64,000 nt of DNA from Acanthococcus lagerstroemiae (lineage: Eukaryota > Arthropoda > Insecta > Hemiptera > Eriococcidae): NCBI GenBank assembly GCA_031841125.1, contig CM063113.1, positions 56,351,211 to 56,415,210 on the forward strand, written 5' to 3'. A program made the translations under genes and the position numbers. A model generated the notes under the pieces. That model worked only from the letters and a program-made list of their open reading frames with translations, was not told the DNA's origin and did no database searches. Within the stretch, counting starts at the first letter, position 1, and each line of letters opens with the position of its first letter. Positions 11,937 to 25,352 of the stretch are shown here, piece after piece.

Positions 11937-14900
11937 TCAGCTGACACTTTGAATTCCAATTGCTACGCCCATTATCGGTAGAAATTGCTGATTTTTTGTG
12001 TGGAACTTCGTAATCCAGCTCCAAATCAGGATTCGTTTCCAAATTGGAAATTTCCGGCCACCTAATCCCCTCCCACCTTTCAGAACTGCGAAGGAATTAT
12101 TCAGCTGACACTTTGAATTCCAATTGCTACGCCCATTATGAGTAGAAATTGCTGATTTTTTGTGTGGAACTTCGTAATCCAGCTCAAAATCAAGATTCGT
12201 TTCCAAATTGGAAATTTCCGGCCACCTAATCCCCTCCCACCTTTCAGAACTGTGAAGGAATTATTCAGCTGACACTTTGAATTCCAATTGCTACGCCCAT
12301 TATCGGTAGAAATTGCTGATTTTTTGTGTGGAACTTCGTAATCCAGCTCCAAATCAGGATTCGTTTCCAAATTGGAAATTTCCGGCCACCTAATCCCCTC
12401 CCACCTTTCAGAACTGCGAAGGAATTATTCAGCTGACACTTTGAATTCCAATTGCTACGCCCATTATCGGTAGAAATTGCTGATTTTTTGTGTGGAACTT
12501 CGTAATCCACCTCCAAATCAGGATTCGTTTCCAAATTGGAAATTTCCGGCCACCTAATCCCCTCCCACCTTTCAGAACTGCGAAGGAATTATTCAGCTGA
12601 CACTTTGAATTCCAATTGCTACGCCGATTATGAGTAGAAATTGCTGAATTTTTGTAAGGAACTTCTTCATGGAGCTGAAAATCCATATTCGTTTCCTAAT
12701 TGATAATTTCCGATCACTCAACCCCCTCCCTCCCTTCCGACCTGCGAACTAATCATTCAGCTGACACTTTGAATTCCAATTGCTACGCCCATTATCGGTA
12801 GAAATTGCTGATTTTTTGTGTGGAACGTCGTAATCCAGCTCAAAATCAAGATTCGTTTTCCAAATGGGAAATTTCCGGCCACCCAACCCCCTCCCACCTT
12901 TCAGAACTGCGAAGGAATAATACAGCTGACACTTTGAATTCCAATTGCTACGCCCATCATCGGTAGAAATTGCTGATTTTTTGTGTGGAACTGCGTAATA
13001 GGACTAAGAATCCAGATTCGTTTCCAAATTAGAAATTTCCGGCCACCTAACCCCCTCCATCCCTTCTGAACTGCGAACTAATTATTCAGCTGACACTTTG
13101 AATTCTAATTGCTACGCCCAGTATCAGTAGAAATTGCTGAATTTTTGTGTTGAACTGCCTCATGGGGCGACAAATCCAGATTTGTTTCCAAATTGGAAAT
13201 TTCCGGCCACCTAACCCCATCCCTCCCTTCAGAACTGCGAACTAATCATTCAGCTGACACTTTGAATTCCAATTGCTACGCCCATTATCGGTAGAAATTG
13301 CTGATTTTTTGTGTGGAACTTCGTAATCCAGCTCCAAATCAAGATTCGTTTCCAAATTGGAAATTTCCGGCCACCTAATCCCATCTCACCTTTCAGAACT
13401 GCGAAGGAATTATTCAGCTGACACTTTGAATTCCAATTGCTACGCCCATTATGAGTAGAAATTGCTGATTTTTTGTGTGGAACTTCGTAATCCAGCTCCA
13501 AATCAAGATTCGTTTCCAAATTGGAAATTTCCGGCCACCTAATCCCATCTCACCTTTCAGAACTGCGAAGGAATTATTCAGCTGACACTTTGAATTCCAA
13601 TTGCTACGCCCATTATGAGTAGAAATTGCTGATTTTTTGTGTGGAACCTCGTCATCCAGCTAAAAATCATGATTGGTTTCCAAATTGGAAATTTCCGGCC
13701 ACCTAACCCCCTCCCTCCCTTGAGAACTGCGAACTAATTATTCAGCTGACACTTTGAATTCTAATTGCTACCCCCATTATGAGTAGAAATTGCTGATTTT
13801 TTCTGTGGAACTTCGTCATCATGCTAAAAATCCAGATTCGTTTCCAAATTGAAGATTTTCAGTCATTTAACCCTCTCCCTTCCTTCTGAACTGCGAACTA
13901 ATAGTTCAGCTGACAATTTGAATTCTAATTGCTACGCCCATTATCAGTAGAAATTGCTGAATTTTTGTGTTGAACTGCCTCATGGGGCGACAAATCCAGA
14001 TTTGTTTCCAAATTGGGAATTTCCGGCCACCAAACCCCGTCCCTCCCTTCAGAACTGCGAACTAATCATTCAGCTGACACTTTGAATTCCAATTGCTACG
14101 CCCATTATCGGTAGAAATTGCTAATTTTTTGTGTGGAACGTCGTAATCCAGCTCCAAATCAGGATTCGTTTCCAAATTGGAAATTTCCGGCCACCCAATC
14201 CCCTCCCACCTTTCAGAACTGCGAAGGAATTATTCAGCTGACACTTTGAATTCCAATTGCTACGCCCATCATCGGTAGAAATTGCTGATTTTTCGTGTGG
14301 AACTGCATAATAGGACTAAGAATCCAGATTCGTTTCCAAATTAGAAATTTCCGGCCACCTAACCCCCTCCATCCCTTCTGAACTGCGAACTAATTATTCA
14401 GCTGACACTTTGAATTCTAATTGCTACGCCCATTATCAGTAGAAATTGCTGAATTTTTGTATTGAACTGCCACATGGGGTGACAAATCCAGATTTGTTTC
14501 CAAATTGGAAATTTCCGGCCACCTAACCCCGTCCCTCCCTTCAGAACTGCGAACTTATTATTCAGCTGACACTTTGAATTCCAATTGCTACACCCATTAT
14601 CGGTAGAAATTGCTGATTTTTTGTGTGGAACCTCGTCATCCAGCTAAAAATCATGATTGGTTTCCAAATTGGAAATTTCCGGCCACCTAACCCCGTCCCT
14701 CCCTTCAGAACTGCGAACTAATCATTCAGCTGACACTTTGAATTCCAATTGCTACGCCCATTATCGGTAGAAATTGCTGATTTTTTGTGTGGAACTTCGT
14801 AATCCAGCTCCAAAACAAGATTCGTTTCCAAATTGGAAATTTCCGGCCACCTAATCCCCTCCCACCTTTCAGAACTGCGAAGGAATTATTCAGCTGACAC

Positions 14901-17900
14901 TTTGAATTCCAATTGCTACCCCCATTATCAGTAGAAATTGCTGATTTTTTCTGTGGAACTTCGTCATCATGCTAAAAATCTAGATTCGTTTCCAAATTGA
15001 AGATTTTCGGTCATTTAACCCTCTCCCTTCCTTCTGAACTGCGAACTAATAGTTCAGCTGACAATTTGAATTCTAATTGCTACGCCCATTATCAGTAGAA
15101 ACTGCTGAATTTTTGTGTTGAATTGCCTCATGGGGCGACAAATCCAGATTTGTTTCCAAATTGGAAATTTCCGGCCACCTAACCCCGTCCCTCCCTTCAG
15201 AACTGCGAACTAATCATTCAGCTGACACTTTGAATTCCAATTGCTACGCCCATTATCGGTAGAAATTGCTGATTTTTTGTGTGGAACTTCGTAATCCAGC
15301 TCCAAATCAGGATTCGTTTCCAAATTGGAAATTTCCGGCCACCTAATCCCCTCCCACCTTTCAGAACTGCGAAGGAATTATTCAGCTGACACTTTGAATT
15401 CCAATTGCTACGCCCATTATGAGTAGAAATTGCTGATTTTTTGTGTGGAACTTCGTAATCCAGCTCAAAATCAAGATTCGTTTCCAAATTGGAAATTTCC
15501 GGCCACCTAATCCCCTCCCACCTTTCAGAACTGTGAAGGAATTATTCAGCTGACACTTTGAATTCCAATTGCTACGCCCATTATCGGTAGAAATTGCTGA
15601 TTTTTTGTGTGGAACTTCGTAATCCAGCTCCAAATCAGGATTCGTTTCCAAATTGGAAATTTCCGGCCACCTAATCCCCTCCCACCTTTCAGAACTGCGA
15701 AGGAATTATTCAGCTGACACTTTGAATTCCAATTGCTACGCCCATTATCGGTAGAAATTGCTGATTTTTTGTGTGGAACTTCGTAATCCACCTCCAAATC
15801 AGGATTCGTTTCCAAATTGGAAATTTCCGGCCACCTAATCCCCTCCCACCTTTCAGAACTGCGAAGGAATTATTCAGCTGACACTTTGAATTCCAATTGC
15901 TACGCCGATTATGAGTAGAAATTGCTGAATTTTTGTAAGGAACTTCTTCATGGAGCTGAAAATCCATATTCGTTTCCTAATTGATAATTTCCGATCACTC
16001 AACCCCCTCCCTCCCTTCCGACCTGCGAACTAATCATTCAGCTGACACTTTGAATTCCAATTGCTACGCCCATTATCGGTAGAAATTGCTGATTTTTTGT
16101 GTGGAACGTCGTAATCCAGCTCAAAATCAAGATTCGTTTTCCAAATGGGAAATTTCCGGCCACCCAACCCCCTCCCACCTTTCAGAACTGCGAAGGAATA
16201 ATACAGCTGACACTTTGAATTCCAATTGCTACGCCCATCATCGGTAGAAATTGCTGATTTTTTGTGTGGAACTGCGTAATAGGACTAAGAATCCAGATTC
16301 GTTTCCAAATTAGAAATTTCCGGCCACCTAACCCCCTCCATCCCTTCTGAACTGCGAACTAATTATTCAGCTGACACTTTGAATTCTAATTGCTACGCCC
16401 AGTATCAGTAGAAATTGCTGAATTTTTGTGTTGAACTGCCTCATGGGGCGACAAATCCAGATTTGTTTCCAAATTGGAAATTTCCGGCCACCTAACCCCA
16501 TCCCTCCCTTCAGAACTGCGAACTAATCATTCAGCTGACACTTTGAATTCCAATTGCTACGCCCATTATCGGTAGAAATTGCTGATTTTTTGTGTGGAAC
16601 TTCGTAATCCAGCTCCAAATCAAGATTCGTTTCCAAATTGGAAATTTCCGGCCACCTAATCCCATCTCACCTTTCAGAACTGCGAAGGAATTATTCAGCT
16701 GACACTTTGAATTCCAATTGCTACGCCCATTATGAGTAGAAATTGCTGATTTTTTGTGTGGAACTTCGTAATCCAGCTCCAAATCAAGATTCGTTTCCAA
16801 ATTGGAAATTTCCGGCCACCTAATCCCATCTCACCTTTCAGAACTGCGAAGGAATTATTCAGCTGACACTTTGAATTCCAATTGCTACGCCCATTATGAG
16901 TAGAAATTGCTGATTTTTTGTGTGGAACCTCGTCATCCAGCTAAAAATCATGATTGGTTTCCAAATTGGAAATTTCCGGCCACCTAACCCCCTCCCTCCC
17001 TTGAGAACTGCGAACTAATTATTCAGCTGACACTTTGAATTCTAATTGCTACCCCCATTATGAGTAGAAATTGCTGATTTTTTCTGTGGAACTTCGTCAT
17101 CATGCTAAAAATCCAGATTCGTTTCCAAATTGAAGATTTTCAGTCATTTAACCCTCTCCCTTCCTTCTGAACTGCGAACTAATAGTTCAGCTGACAATTT
17201 GAATTCTAATTGCTACGCCCATTATCAGTAGAAATTGCTGAATTTTTGTGTTGAACTGCCTCATGGGGCGACAAATCCAGATTTGTTTCCAAATTGGGAA
17301 TTTCCGGCCACCAAACCCGTCCCTCCCTTCAGAACTGCGAACTAATCATTCAGCTGACACTTTGAATTCCAATTGCTACGCCCATTATCGGTAGAAATTG
17401 CTAATTTTTTGTGTGGAACGTCGTAATCCAGCTCCAAATCAGGATTCGTTTCCAAATTGGAAATTTCCGGCCACCCAATCCCCTCCCACCTTTCAGAACT
17501 GCGAAGGAATTATTCAGCTGACACTTTGAATTCCAATTGCTACGCCCATCATCGGTAGAAATTGCTGATTTTTCGTGTGGAACTGCATAATAGGACTAAG
17601 AATCCAGATTCGTTTCCAAATTAGAAATTTCCGGCCACCTAACCCCCTCCATCCCTTCTGAACTGCGAACTAATTATTCAGCTGACACTTTGAATTCTAA
17701 TTGCTACGCCCATTATCAGTAGAAATTGCTGAATTTTTGTATTGAACTGCCTCATGGGGTGACAAATCCAGATTTGTTTCCAAATTGGAAATTTCCGGCC
17801 ACCTAACCCCGTCCCTCCCTTCAGAACTGCGAACTTATTATTCAGCTGACACTTTGAATTCCAATTGCTACACCCATTATCGGTAGAAATTGCTGATTTT

Positions 17901-18265
17901 TTGTGTGGAACCTCGTCATCCAGCTAAAAATCATGATTGGTTTCCAAATTGGAAATTTCCGGCCACCTAACCCCGTCCCTCCCTTCAGAACTGCGAAGGA
18001 ATTATTCAGCTGACACTTTGAATTCCAATTGCTACCCCCATTATCAGTAGAAATTGCTGATTTTTTCTGTGGAACTTCGTCATCATGCTAAAAATCTAGA
18101 TTCGTTTCCAAATTGAAGATTTTCGGTCATTTAACCCTCTCCCTTCCTTCTGAACTGCGAACTAATAGTTCAGCTGACAATTTGAATTCTAATTGCTACG
18201 CCCATTATCAGTAGAAACTGCTGAATTTTTGTGTTGAATTGCCTCATGGGGCGACAAATCCAGAT
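11937..18265. repeat. Two tandem 20-mer higher-order repeats (3281-bp period)
   Basis: 11937-15217 is repeated at 15218 to about 18265 with a constant offset of 3281 bp (20 monomers plus 1 base) over at least 2.7 kb. Private variants such as TTCGTAATCCACCTCC and the CAGTATCAGTAG monomer occur in both copies. The second copy lacks one whole monomer near 17985. The 9-mer order E-F-C-G-B-C-E is embedded inside the 20-mer. Confidence 0.85.
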
Positions 18266-18661
18266 TTGTTTCCAAATTTGAAATTTCCGGCTACCTAACC
18301 CCCTCCCACCCTTCAGAACTGCGAACTAATCATTCAGCTGACACTTTGAACTCCAATTGCTACGCCCATTATCGGTAGAAATTGCTGATTTTTTGTGTGG
18401 TACTTCGTAATCCAGCTCCAAATCAAGATCCGTTTCCAAATTGGAAATTTCCGGCCACCTAATCCCCTCCCACCTTTCAGAACTGCGAAGGAATTATACA
18501 GCTGACACTTTGAATTCCAATTGCTACGCCGATTATGAGTAGAAATTGCTGATTTCTTGTAAGGAACTTCTTCATGGAGCTGAAAATCCATATTCGTTTC
18601 CAAATTGATAATTTCCGATCACTCAACCCCCTCCCTCCCTACCGAACTGCGAACTAATCAT

Positions 18662-21450
18662 TCAGCTGACACTTTGAATTCCAATTGCTACGCCCATCAT
18701 CGGTAGAAATTGCTGATTTTTTATGTGGAACTTCGTAATCCAGCTCCAAATCAAGATTCGTTTCCAAATTGGAAATTTCCGGCCACCTAATCCCCTCCCA
18801 CCTTTCAGAACTGCGAAGGAATTATTCAGCTGACACTTTGAATTCCAATTGCTACGCCCATTATGAGTAGAAATTGCTGATTTTTTGTGTGGAACTTCGC
18901 AATCCAGCGCAAAATCAAGATTCGTTTCCAAATTGGAAATTTCCGGCCACCTAATCCTCTCCCACCTTTCAGAACTGCGAAGGAATTATTCAGCTGACAC
19001 TTTGAATTCCAATTGCTACGCCCATTATCGGTAGAAATTGCTGATTTTTTGTGTGGAACCTCGTCATCCAGCTAAAAATCATGATTGGTTTCCAAATTGG
19101 AAATTTCCGGCCACCTAACCCCCTCCCTCCCTTGAGAACTGCGAACTAATTATTCAGCTGACACTTTGAATTCTAATTGCTACCCCCATTATGAGTAGAA
19201 ATTGCTGATTTTTTCTGTGGAACTTCGTCATCATGCTAAAAATCCAGATTCGTTTCCAAATTGAAGATTTTCAGTCATTTAAATCTCTCCCTTCCTTCTG
19301 AACTGCGAACTAATAGTTCAGCTGACAATTTGAATTCTAATTGCTACGCCCATTATCAGTAGAAATTGCTGAATTTTTGTGTTGAACTGCCTCATGGGGC
19401 GACAAATCCAGATTTGTTTCCAAATTGGGAATTTCCGGCCACCAAACCCCGTCCCTCCCTTCAGAACTGCGAACTAATCATTCAGCTGACACTTTGAATT
19501 CCAATTGCTACGCCCATTATCGGTAGAAATTGCTAATTTTTTGTGTGGAACGTCGTAATCCAGCTCCAAATCAGGATTCGTTTCCAAATTGGAAATTTCC
19601 GGCCACCCAATCCCCTCCCACCTTTCAGAACTGCGAAGGAATTATTCAGCTGACACTTTGAATTCCAATTGCTACGCCTATCATCGGTAGAAATTGCTGA
19701 TTTTTCGTGTGGAACTGCATAATAGGACTAAGAATCCAGATTCGTTTCCAAATTAGAAATTTCCGGCCACCTAACCCCCTCCATCCCTTCTGAACTGCGA
19801 ACTAATTATTCAGCTGACACTTTGAATTCTAATTGCTACGCCCATTATCAGTAGAAATTGCTGAATTTTTGTGTTGAACTGCCTCATGGGGTGACAAATC
19901 CAGATTTGTTTCCAAATTGGAAATTTCCGGCCACCTAACCCCGTCCCTCCCGTCAGAACTGCGAACTTATTATTCAGCTGACACTTTGAATTCTAATTGC
20001 TACGCCCATTATCGGTAGAAATTGCTGATTTTTTGTGTGGAACCTCGTCATCCAGCTAAAAATCATGATTGGTTTCCAAATTGGAAATTTCCGGCCACCT
20101 AACCCCGTCCCTCCCTTCAGAACTGCGAACTAATCATTCAGCTGACACTTTGAATTCCAATTGCTACGCCCATTATCGGTAGAAATTGCAGATTTTTTGT
20201 GTGGAAATTCGTAATCCAGCTCCAAATCAAGATTCGTTTCCAAATTGGAAATTTCCGGCCACCTAATCCCCTCCCACCTTTCAGAACTGCGAAGGAATTA
20301 TTCAGCTGACACTTTGAATTCCAATTGCTACGCCCATTATGAGTAGAAATTGCTGATTTTTTGTGTGGAACTTCGCAATCCAGCGCAAAATCAAGATTCG
20401 TTTCCAAATTGGAAATTTCCGGCCACCTAATCCTCTCCCACCTTTCAGAACTGCGAAGGAATTATTCAGCTGACACTTTGAATTCCAATTGCTACGCCCA
20501 TTATCGGTAGAAATTGCTGATTTTTTGTGTGGAACCTCGTCATCCAGCTAAAAATCATGATTGGTTTCCAAATTGGAAATTTCCGGCCACCTAACCCCCT
20601 CCCTCCCTTGAGAACTGCGAACTAATTATTCAGCTGACACTTTGAATTCTAATTGCTACCCCCATTATGAGTAGAAATTGCTGATTTTTTCTGTGGAACT
20701 TCGTCATCATGCTAAAAATCCAGATTCGTTTCCAAATTGAAGATTTTCAGTCATTTAACCCTCTCCCTTCCTTCTGAACTGCGAACTAATAGTTCAGCTG
20801 ACAATTTGAATTCTAATTGCTACGCCCATTATCAGTAGAAATTGCTGAATTTTTGTGTTGAACTGCCTCATGGGGCGACAAATCCAGATTTGTTTCCAAA
20901 TTGGGAATTTCCGGCCACCAAACCCCGTCCCTCCCTTCAGAACTGCGAACTAATCATTCAGCTGACACTTTGAATTCCAATTGCTACGCCCATTATCGGT
21001 AGAAATTGCTAATTTTTTATGCGGAACGTCGTAATCCAGCTCCAAATCAGGATTCGTTTCCAAATTGGAAATTTCCGGCCACCCAATCCCCTCCCACCTT
21101 TCAGAACTGCGAAGGAATTATTCAGCTGACACTTTGAATTCCAATTGCTACGCCCATTATCGGTAGAAATTGCTGAATTTTTGTGTTGAACTGCCTCATG
21201 GGGTGACAAATCCAGATTTGTTTCCAAATTGGAAATTTCCGGCCACCTAACCCCGTCCCTCCCTTCAGAACTGCGAACTTATTATTCAGCTGACACTTTG
21301 AATTCTAATTGCTACGCCCATTATCGGTAGAAATTGCTGATTTTTTGTGTGGAACCTCGTCATCCAGCTAAAAATCATGATTGGTTTCCAAATTGGAAAT
21401 ATCCGGCCACCTAACCCCCTCCCTCCCTTGAGAACTGCGAACTAATTATT
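18662..21450. repeat. Second block of 9-mer higher-order repeats, paralogous to 3744-6695
   Basis: Units begin at 18662 and 20138 (1476 bp apart) and carry the same monomer order and private variants as the units at 3744 and 5220 (offset 14918). The second unit here lacks its B monomer near 21160, which changes the offset to 14755 downstream. Confidence 0.85.
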
Positions 21451-23158
21451 CAGCTGACACTTTGAATTCCAATTGCTACGCCCATTATCGGTAGAAATTG
21501 CTGATTTTTTGTGTGGAACTTCGTAATCCAGCTCCAAAACAAGATTCGTTTCCAAATTGGAAATTTCCGGCCACCTAATCCCCTCCCACCTTTCAGAACT
21601 GCGAAGGAATTATTCAGCTGACACTTTGAATTCCAATTGCTACCCCCATTATCAGTAGAAATTGCTGATTTTTTCTGTGGAACTTCGTCATCATGCTAAA
21701 AATCTAGATTCGTTTCCAAATTGAAGATTTTCGGTCATTTAACCCTCTCCCTTCCTTCTGAACTGCGAACTAATAGTTCAGCTGACAATTTGAATTCTAA
21801 TTGCTACGCCCATTATCAGTAGAAACTGCTGAATTTTTGTGTTGAATTGCCTCATGGGGCGACAAATCCAGATTTGTTTCCAAATTTGAAATTTCCGGCT
21901 ACCTAACCCCCTCCCACCCTTCAGAACTGCGAACTAATCATTCAGCTGACACTTTGAACTCCAATTGCTACGCCCATTATCGGTAGAAATTGCTGATTTT
22001 TTGTGTGGTACTTCGTAATCCAGCTCCAAATCAAGATCCGTTTCCAAATTGGAAATTTCCGGCCACCTAATCCCCTCCCACCTTTCAGAACTGCGAAGGA
22101 ATTATACAGCTGACACTTTGAATTCCAATTGCTACGCCGATTATGAGTAGAAATTGCTGATTTCTTGTAAGGAACTTCTTCATGGAGCTGAAAATCCATA
22201 TTCGTTTCAAAATTGATAATTTCCGATCACTCAACCCCCTCCCTCCCTACCGAACTGCGAACTAATCATTCAGCTGACACTTTGAATTCCAATTGCTACG
22301 CCCATCATCGGTAGAAATTGCTGATTTTTTGTGTGGAACTGCATAATAGGACTAAGAATCCAGATTCCTTTCCAAATTAGAAATTTCCGGCCACCTAACC
22401 CCCTCCATCCCTTCTGAACTTCGAACTAATTATTCAGCTGACAGTTTGAATTCTAATTGCTACGCCCATTATCAGTAGAAATTGCTGAATTTTTGTGTTG
22501 AACTGCCTCATGGGGCGACAAATCCAGATTTGTTTCCAAATTGGAAATTTCCGGCCACCTAACCCCGTCCCTTTCTTCAGAACTGCGAACTAATCATTCA
22601 GCTGACACTTTGAATTCCAATTGCTACGCTCATTATCGGTAGAAATTGCTGATTTTTTGTGTGGAACTTCGTAATCCAGCTCCAAATCAAGATTCGTTTC
22701 CAAATTGGAGATTTCCGGCCACCTAATCCCCTCCCACCTTTCAGAACTGCGAAGGAATTATTCAGCTGACACTTTGAATTCCAATTGCTACGCCCATTAT
22801 CGGTAGAAATTGCTGATTTCTTGTAAGGAACTTCTTCATGGAGCTGAAAATCCATATTCGTTTCCAAATTGATAATTTCCGATCACTCAACCCCCTCCCT
22901 CCCTACCGAACTGCGAACTAATCATTCAGCTGACACTTTGAATTCCAATTGCTACGCCCATCATCGGTAGAAATTGCTGATTTTTTGTGTGGAACTTCGT
23001 AATCCAGCTCCAAATCAAGATTCGTTTCCAAATTGGAAATTTCCGGCCATCTAATCCCCTCCCACCTTTCAGAACTGCGAAGATGTATTCAGCTGACACT
23101 TTGAATTCCAATTGCTACGCCGATTATGAGTAGAAATTGCTGATTTTTTGTAAGGAAC
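21451..23158. repeat. Array block paralogous to 6696-8403, ending at the transposon
   Basis: Offset +14755 to 6696-8403, matching private variants including the AAGATG monomer near 23080 (8325 in the other copy) and the TTTCTTCAG monomer. It ends with the left copy of the target duplication GAAC (23155-23158). Confidence 0.88.
23155..23158 (+). repeat. Target-site duplication, left (GAAC)
   Basis: Last four satellite bases before the element. The satellite at the empty site reads TAAGGAACTTCTTC. GAAC is repeated after the element. Confidence 0.75.
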
Positions 23159-23600
23159 CCGATCGGTCGTCAGCGACAGTTATTTCGACACTATCGATCT
23201 TGCTCATTTCGACTGAAATATCGGCAGTTCGGCAGAAATTACAACCAATCAGAAGTCAGCATTTTGTATCGGAAACGCCCCGTTTGTCGACAGAAGTTCG
23301 GAAGTTCGATACTTTCTCGACAATTTTTCGACAGTTCGACAATTTTCGATTCGATGTTTCGATTGTTTGTTCGACAGCATTTCGACATTTCGGCTATTCC
23401 TTCGATACTATTTCGGCGTTTTTTTCGACATCAGTTTGACATTTCGACATTTCGGCTATTCCTTCGATACTATTTCGGCGTCTTTTTTTTCGACATTCCG
23501 ACGGCGCGTTCGACAATATTTCGATAGTTTGGCCATTCCTTCGATAGTATTTCGGCGTTTTTTCGACAGGGCGTTCGACACTATTTCGATATTTTCTCAC
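23159..23600 (+). repeat. Left subterminal repeat region of the transposon (TTCGACA cluster)
   Basis: About a dozen TTCGACA motifs, nearly all in one orientation, with related TTTCGATA and TTTCGG words. Three imperfect tandem copies of a block starting CGGCTATTCCTTCGATA begin near 23391, 23453 and 23530 (spacings 62 and 77 bp). This density of one heptamer near a transposon end is typical of multiple transposase-binding sites. Confidence 0.7.
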
Positions 23601-24415
23601 CCTAGAAATGAATCCCTCCTCCCTTTTCGTCCAGGGATCCTTTCATAGGCGCAACCTGTGGGAGGTACGGGCTATAACCCCTCCCTTAAAAGACCTGAGC
23701 AAGGAATTTTAAGCTAAAAATTACAAGCTGAGTATTTCATTTTTCATTTACCCACCCCATTCTCCCAATTTTTACTGGCTGAGCGCGTTCTCTCTCATTT
23801 TTACTATTAATAGATATGTGTCCTTCACTTCTGTGAACCTGAAGCATTTCTTTTCAGAATAGGTATAAATGTTTCGCGTCAAACAGACGGATTATTAAAG
23901 TCATTCGAATACTGGAAAGAATAGAAAATTCAGAATTTCACCTATATATATTTTTGAGAAAATTTAAAACAATTTTTTATAAATTATTACACATGCGAAG
24001 CGTGATACACTGCGAAATGTGGAAGTATTCCGCCGTCCATATACCGAGAGTAATCACCGTCGGAGCCACACCTAGAAGAAAGTGTAAGATTTCAATGCTA
24101 TGTTACTGAAATATTAAGTATTCACACAACGAGTTAAGGTCTATATCCTAAAATATATTCAAAATAGATAAATATACAATCTAATTTTGCGACCTCTGAA
24201 AGGATCTACAGAGAAAACAATAACGTTCGATTAATAGAAAATTGCGAAAGCATCATCATAGATTTTATGGTATAAGAAAACGGGAAAAAAATGTCGAGGG
24301 CTGGTCTCGTGAAAAAAAAAATAAAATAAAGGTACCTATTCATGTCCTTATACCTGTATTGTGTTTCAGACAAACGTTTTTGCAAAAATCTAATTTTCTT
24401 CAAATAGGTTTCATA
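23601..24415. other. Transposon interior, no gene seen
   Basis: AT-rich non-repetitive sequence with stop codons in all frames at short intervals. It includes a C-rich stretch near 23620-23700. No protein domain or RNA gene is recognised. Confidence 0.5.
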
Positions 24416-25344
24416 CAGGGGCGGAAATAGAGCGATTTTTTTTGGGGGGGGGGGCTGAAGCCCCAGTGCCTAAAATCTTCTATACACATAAACATGAATG
24501 TATGTCTGTCTGTCTGCGTATGTCCGTCATATTTCCAGGGAAATTTCTATAAACAACACAGCTGCAGACTTTACTACACTGTTCATCTGATCGCCATGAA
24601 ACTTTGGGAAGTTGTTATCAAACTTTGGCAAGTTGTTCAATGCACTCCCGCGAAGGTTTGGGAGCAGTAGTGAGGGGTGTGCTCCCCCGACACGCTCCTG
24701 TTACTATGACATCATCTGAGTATATCTGAGCGAAAACTGTGCCTGTTAGTGGTGGTTGACATTTCCATGGAAATTTCTTTTAACAACACAGCTGCAAACT
24801 GCACTTGTCTCCTGCAGTGACATATATTGTAACATTTCTGGTTTTCTTCTGAATTTGTAGAAAGATCTATAGTCATTATTACGTGGAATGTAAGGAGCAA
24901 ACTGTGGATTTACGTAGGTATTTTCTTGTGACTAATGCATTGGAAAAAAAGGTTCTCAAACAGCTTTGAACTTTGTAGTTTACTTGCTTTGGGCACTCAC
25001 ACACATCTGCCTTGGTCTTTTTCGTTATCAGTGGGATCACGATTGACTGAACTCACTTAAACCAACTTACTTTAGCCAACTCACTTAAGCCCACGGTCAA
25101 GGGTAATAAAAATCCAAAAAAATCATAGCCCCCCCCCCAAAAAAAAAAATTAATTAAAAAAACTACAAAAAGTAGATTTTTTACTGTAATACTTCCTTTG
25201 TAAGAAGAAAAAAAAGAAGAAAAAAAAAACATGACATCACAAACGATAATAGCGATACTCGTATAGTTTTATATTTTTCACTTAGGGAGGGACAATTTCG
25301 AAACTGGAGGGCTTATCCCCCTAGCCCCCTATATTTCCGCCTCC
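24416..25344. mobile_element. Nested hAT-like MITE
   Basis: Starts CAGGGGCGGAAATA and ends TATTTCCGCCTCC, inverted ends matching at about 11 of 13 positions. It is flanked by near-identical 8-bp sequences GTTTCATA (24408-24415) and GTTTCATG (25345-25352). CAGGG termini with 8-bp target duplications are the hAT pattern. A second internal inverted pair is T8-G11-CT (24436-24456) against AG-C10-A11 (25127-25149). There is no coding capacity. The exact right end is uncertain by one or two bases. Confidence 0.5.
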
Positions 25345-25352
25345 GTTTCATG

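Larger units (their letters stand above)
1480..23158. repeat. 164-bp satellite array, left part
   Basis: Continuous head-to-tail repeats of a monomer of about 164 bp, all in one orientation; the same sites recur at 164-base steps. The array begins abruptly around 1480, although a degenerate monomer may start about 25 bp earlier (AATTCAATTG resembles AATTCCAATTG). Monomer classes differ mainly in a segment of about 35 bp after GTGTGGAAC: class A (TTCGTAATCCAGCTC), B (TGCATAATAGGACTA), C (TGCCTCATGGGGCGAC), D (GTAAGGAACTTCTTCATGG), E (CTCGTCATCCAGCTA), F (TTCGTCATCATGCTA) and G (GTCGTAATCCAGCTC). There are no spacers and no genes. Confidence 0.97.

Noticed and set aside
23137..23648. Overlapping plus-strand frames of 87-100 codons at the transposon's left end
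   Set aside because: They arise from the TTCGACA-type tandem repeats read in all three frames, giving Phe/Arg/Ser-rich low-complexity peptides. No domain is present.
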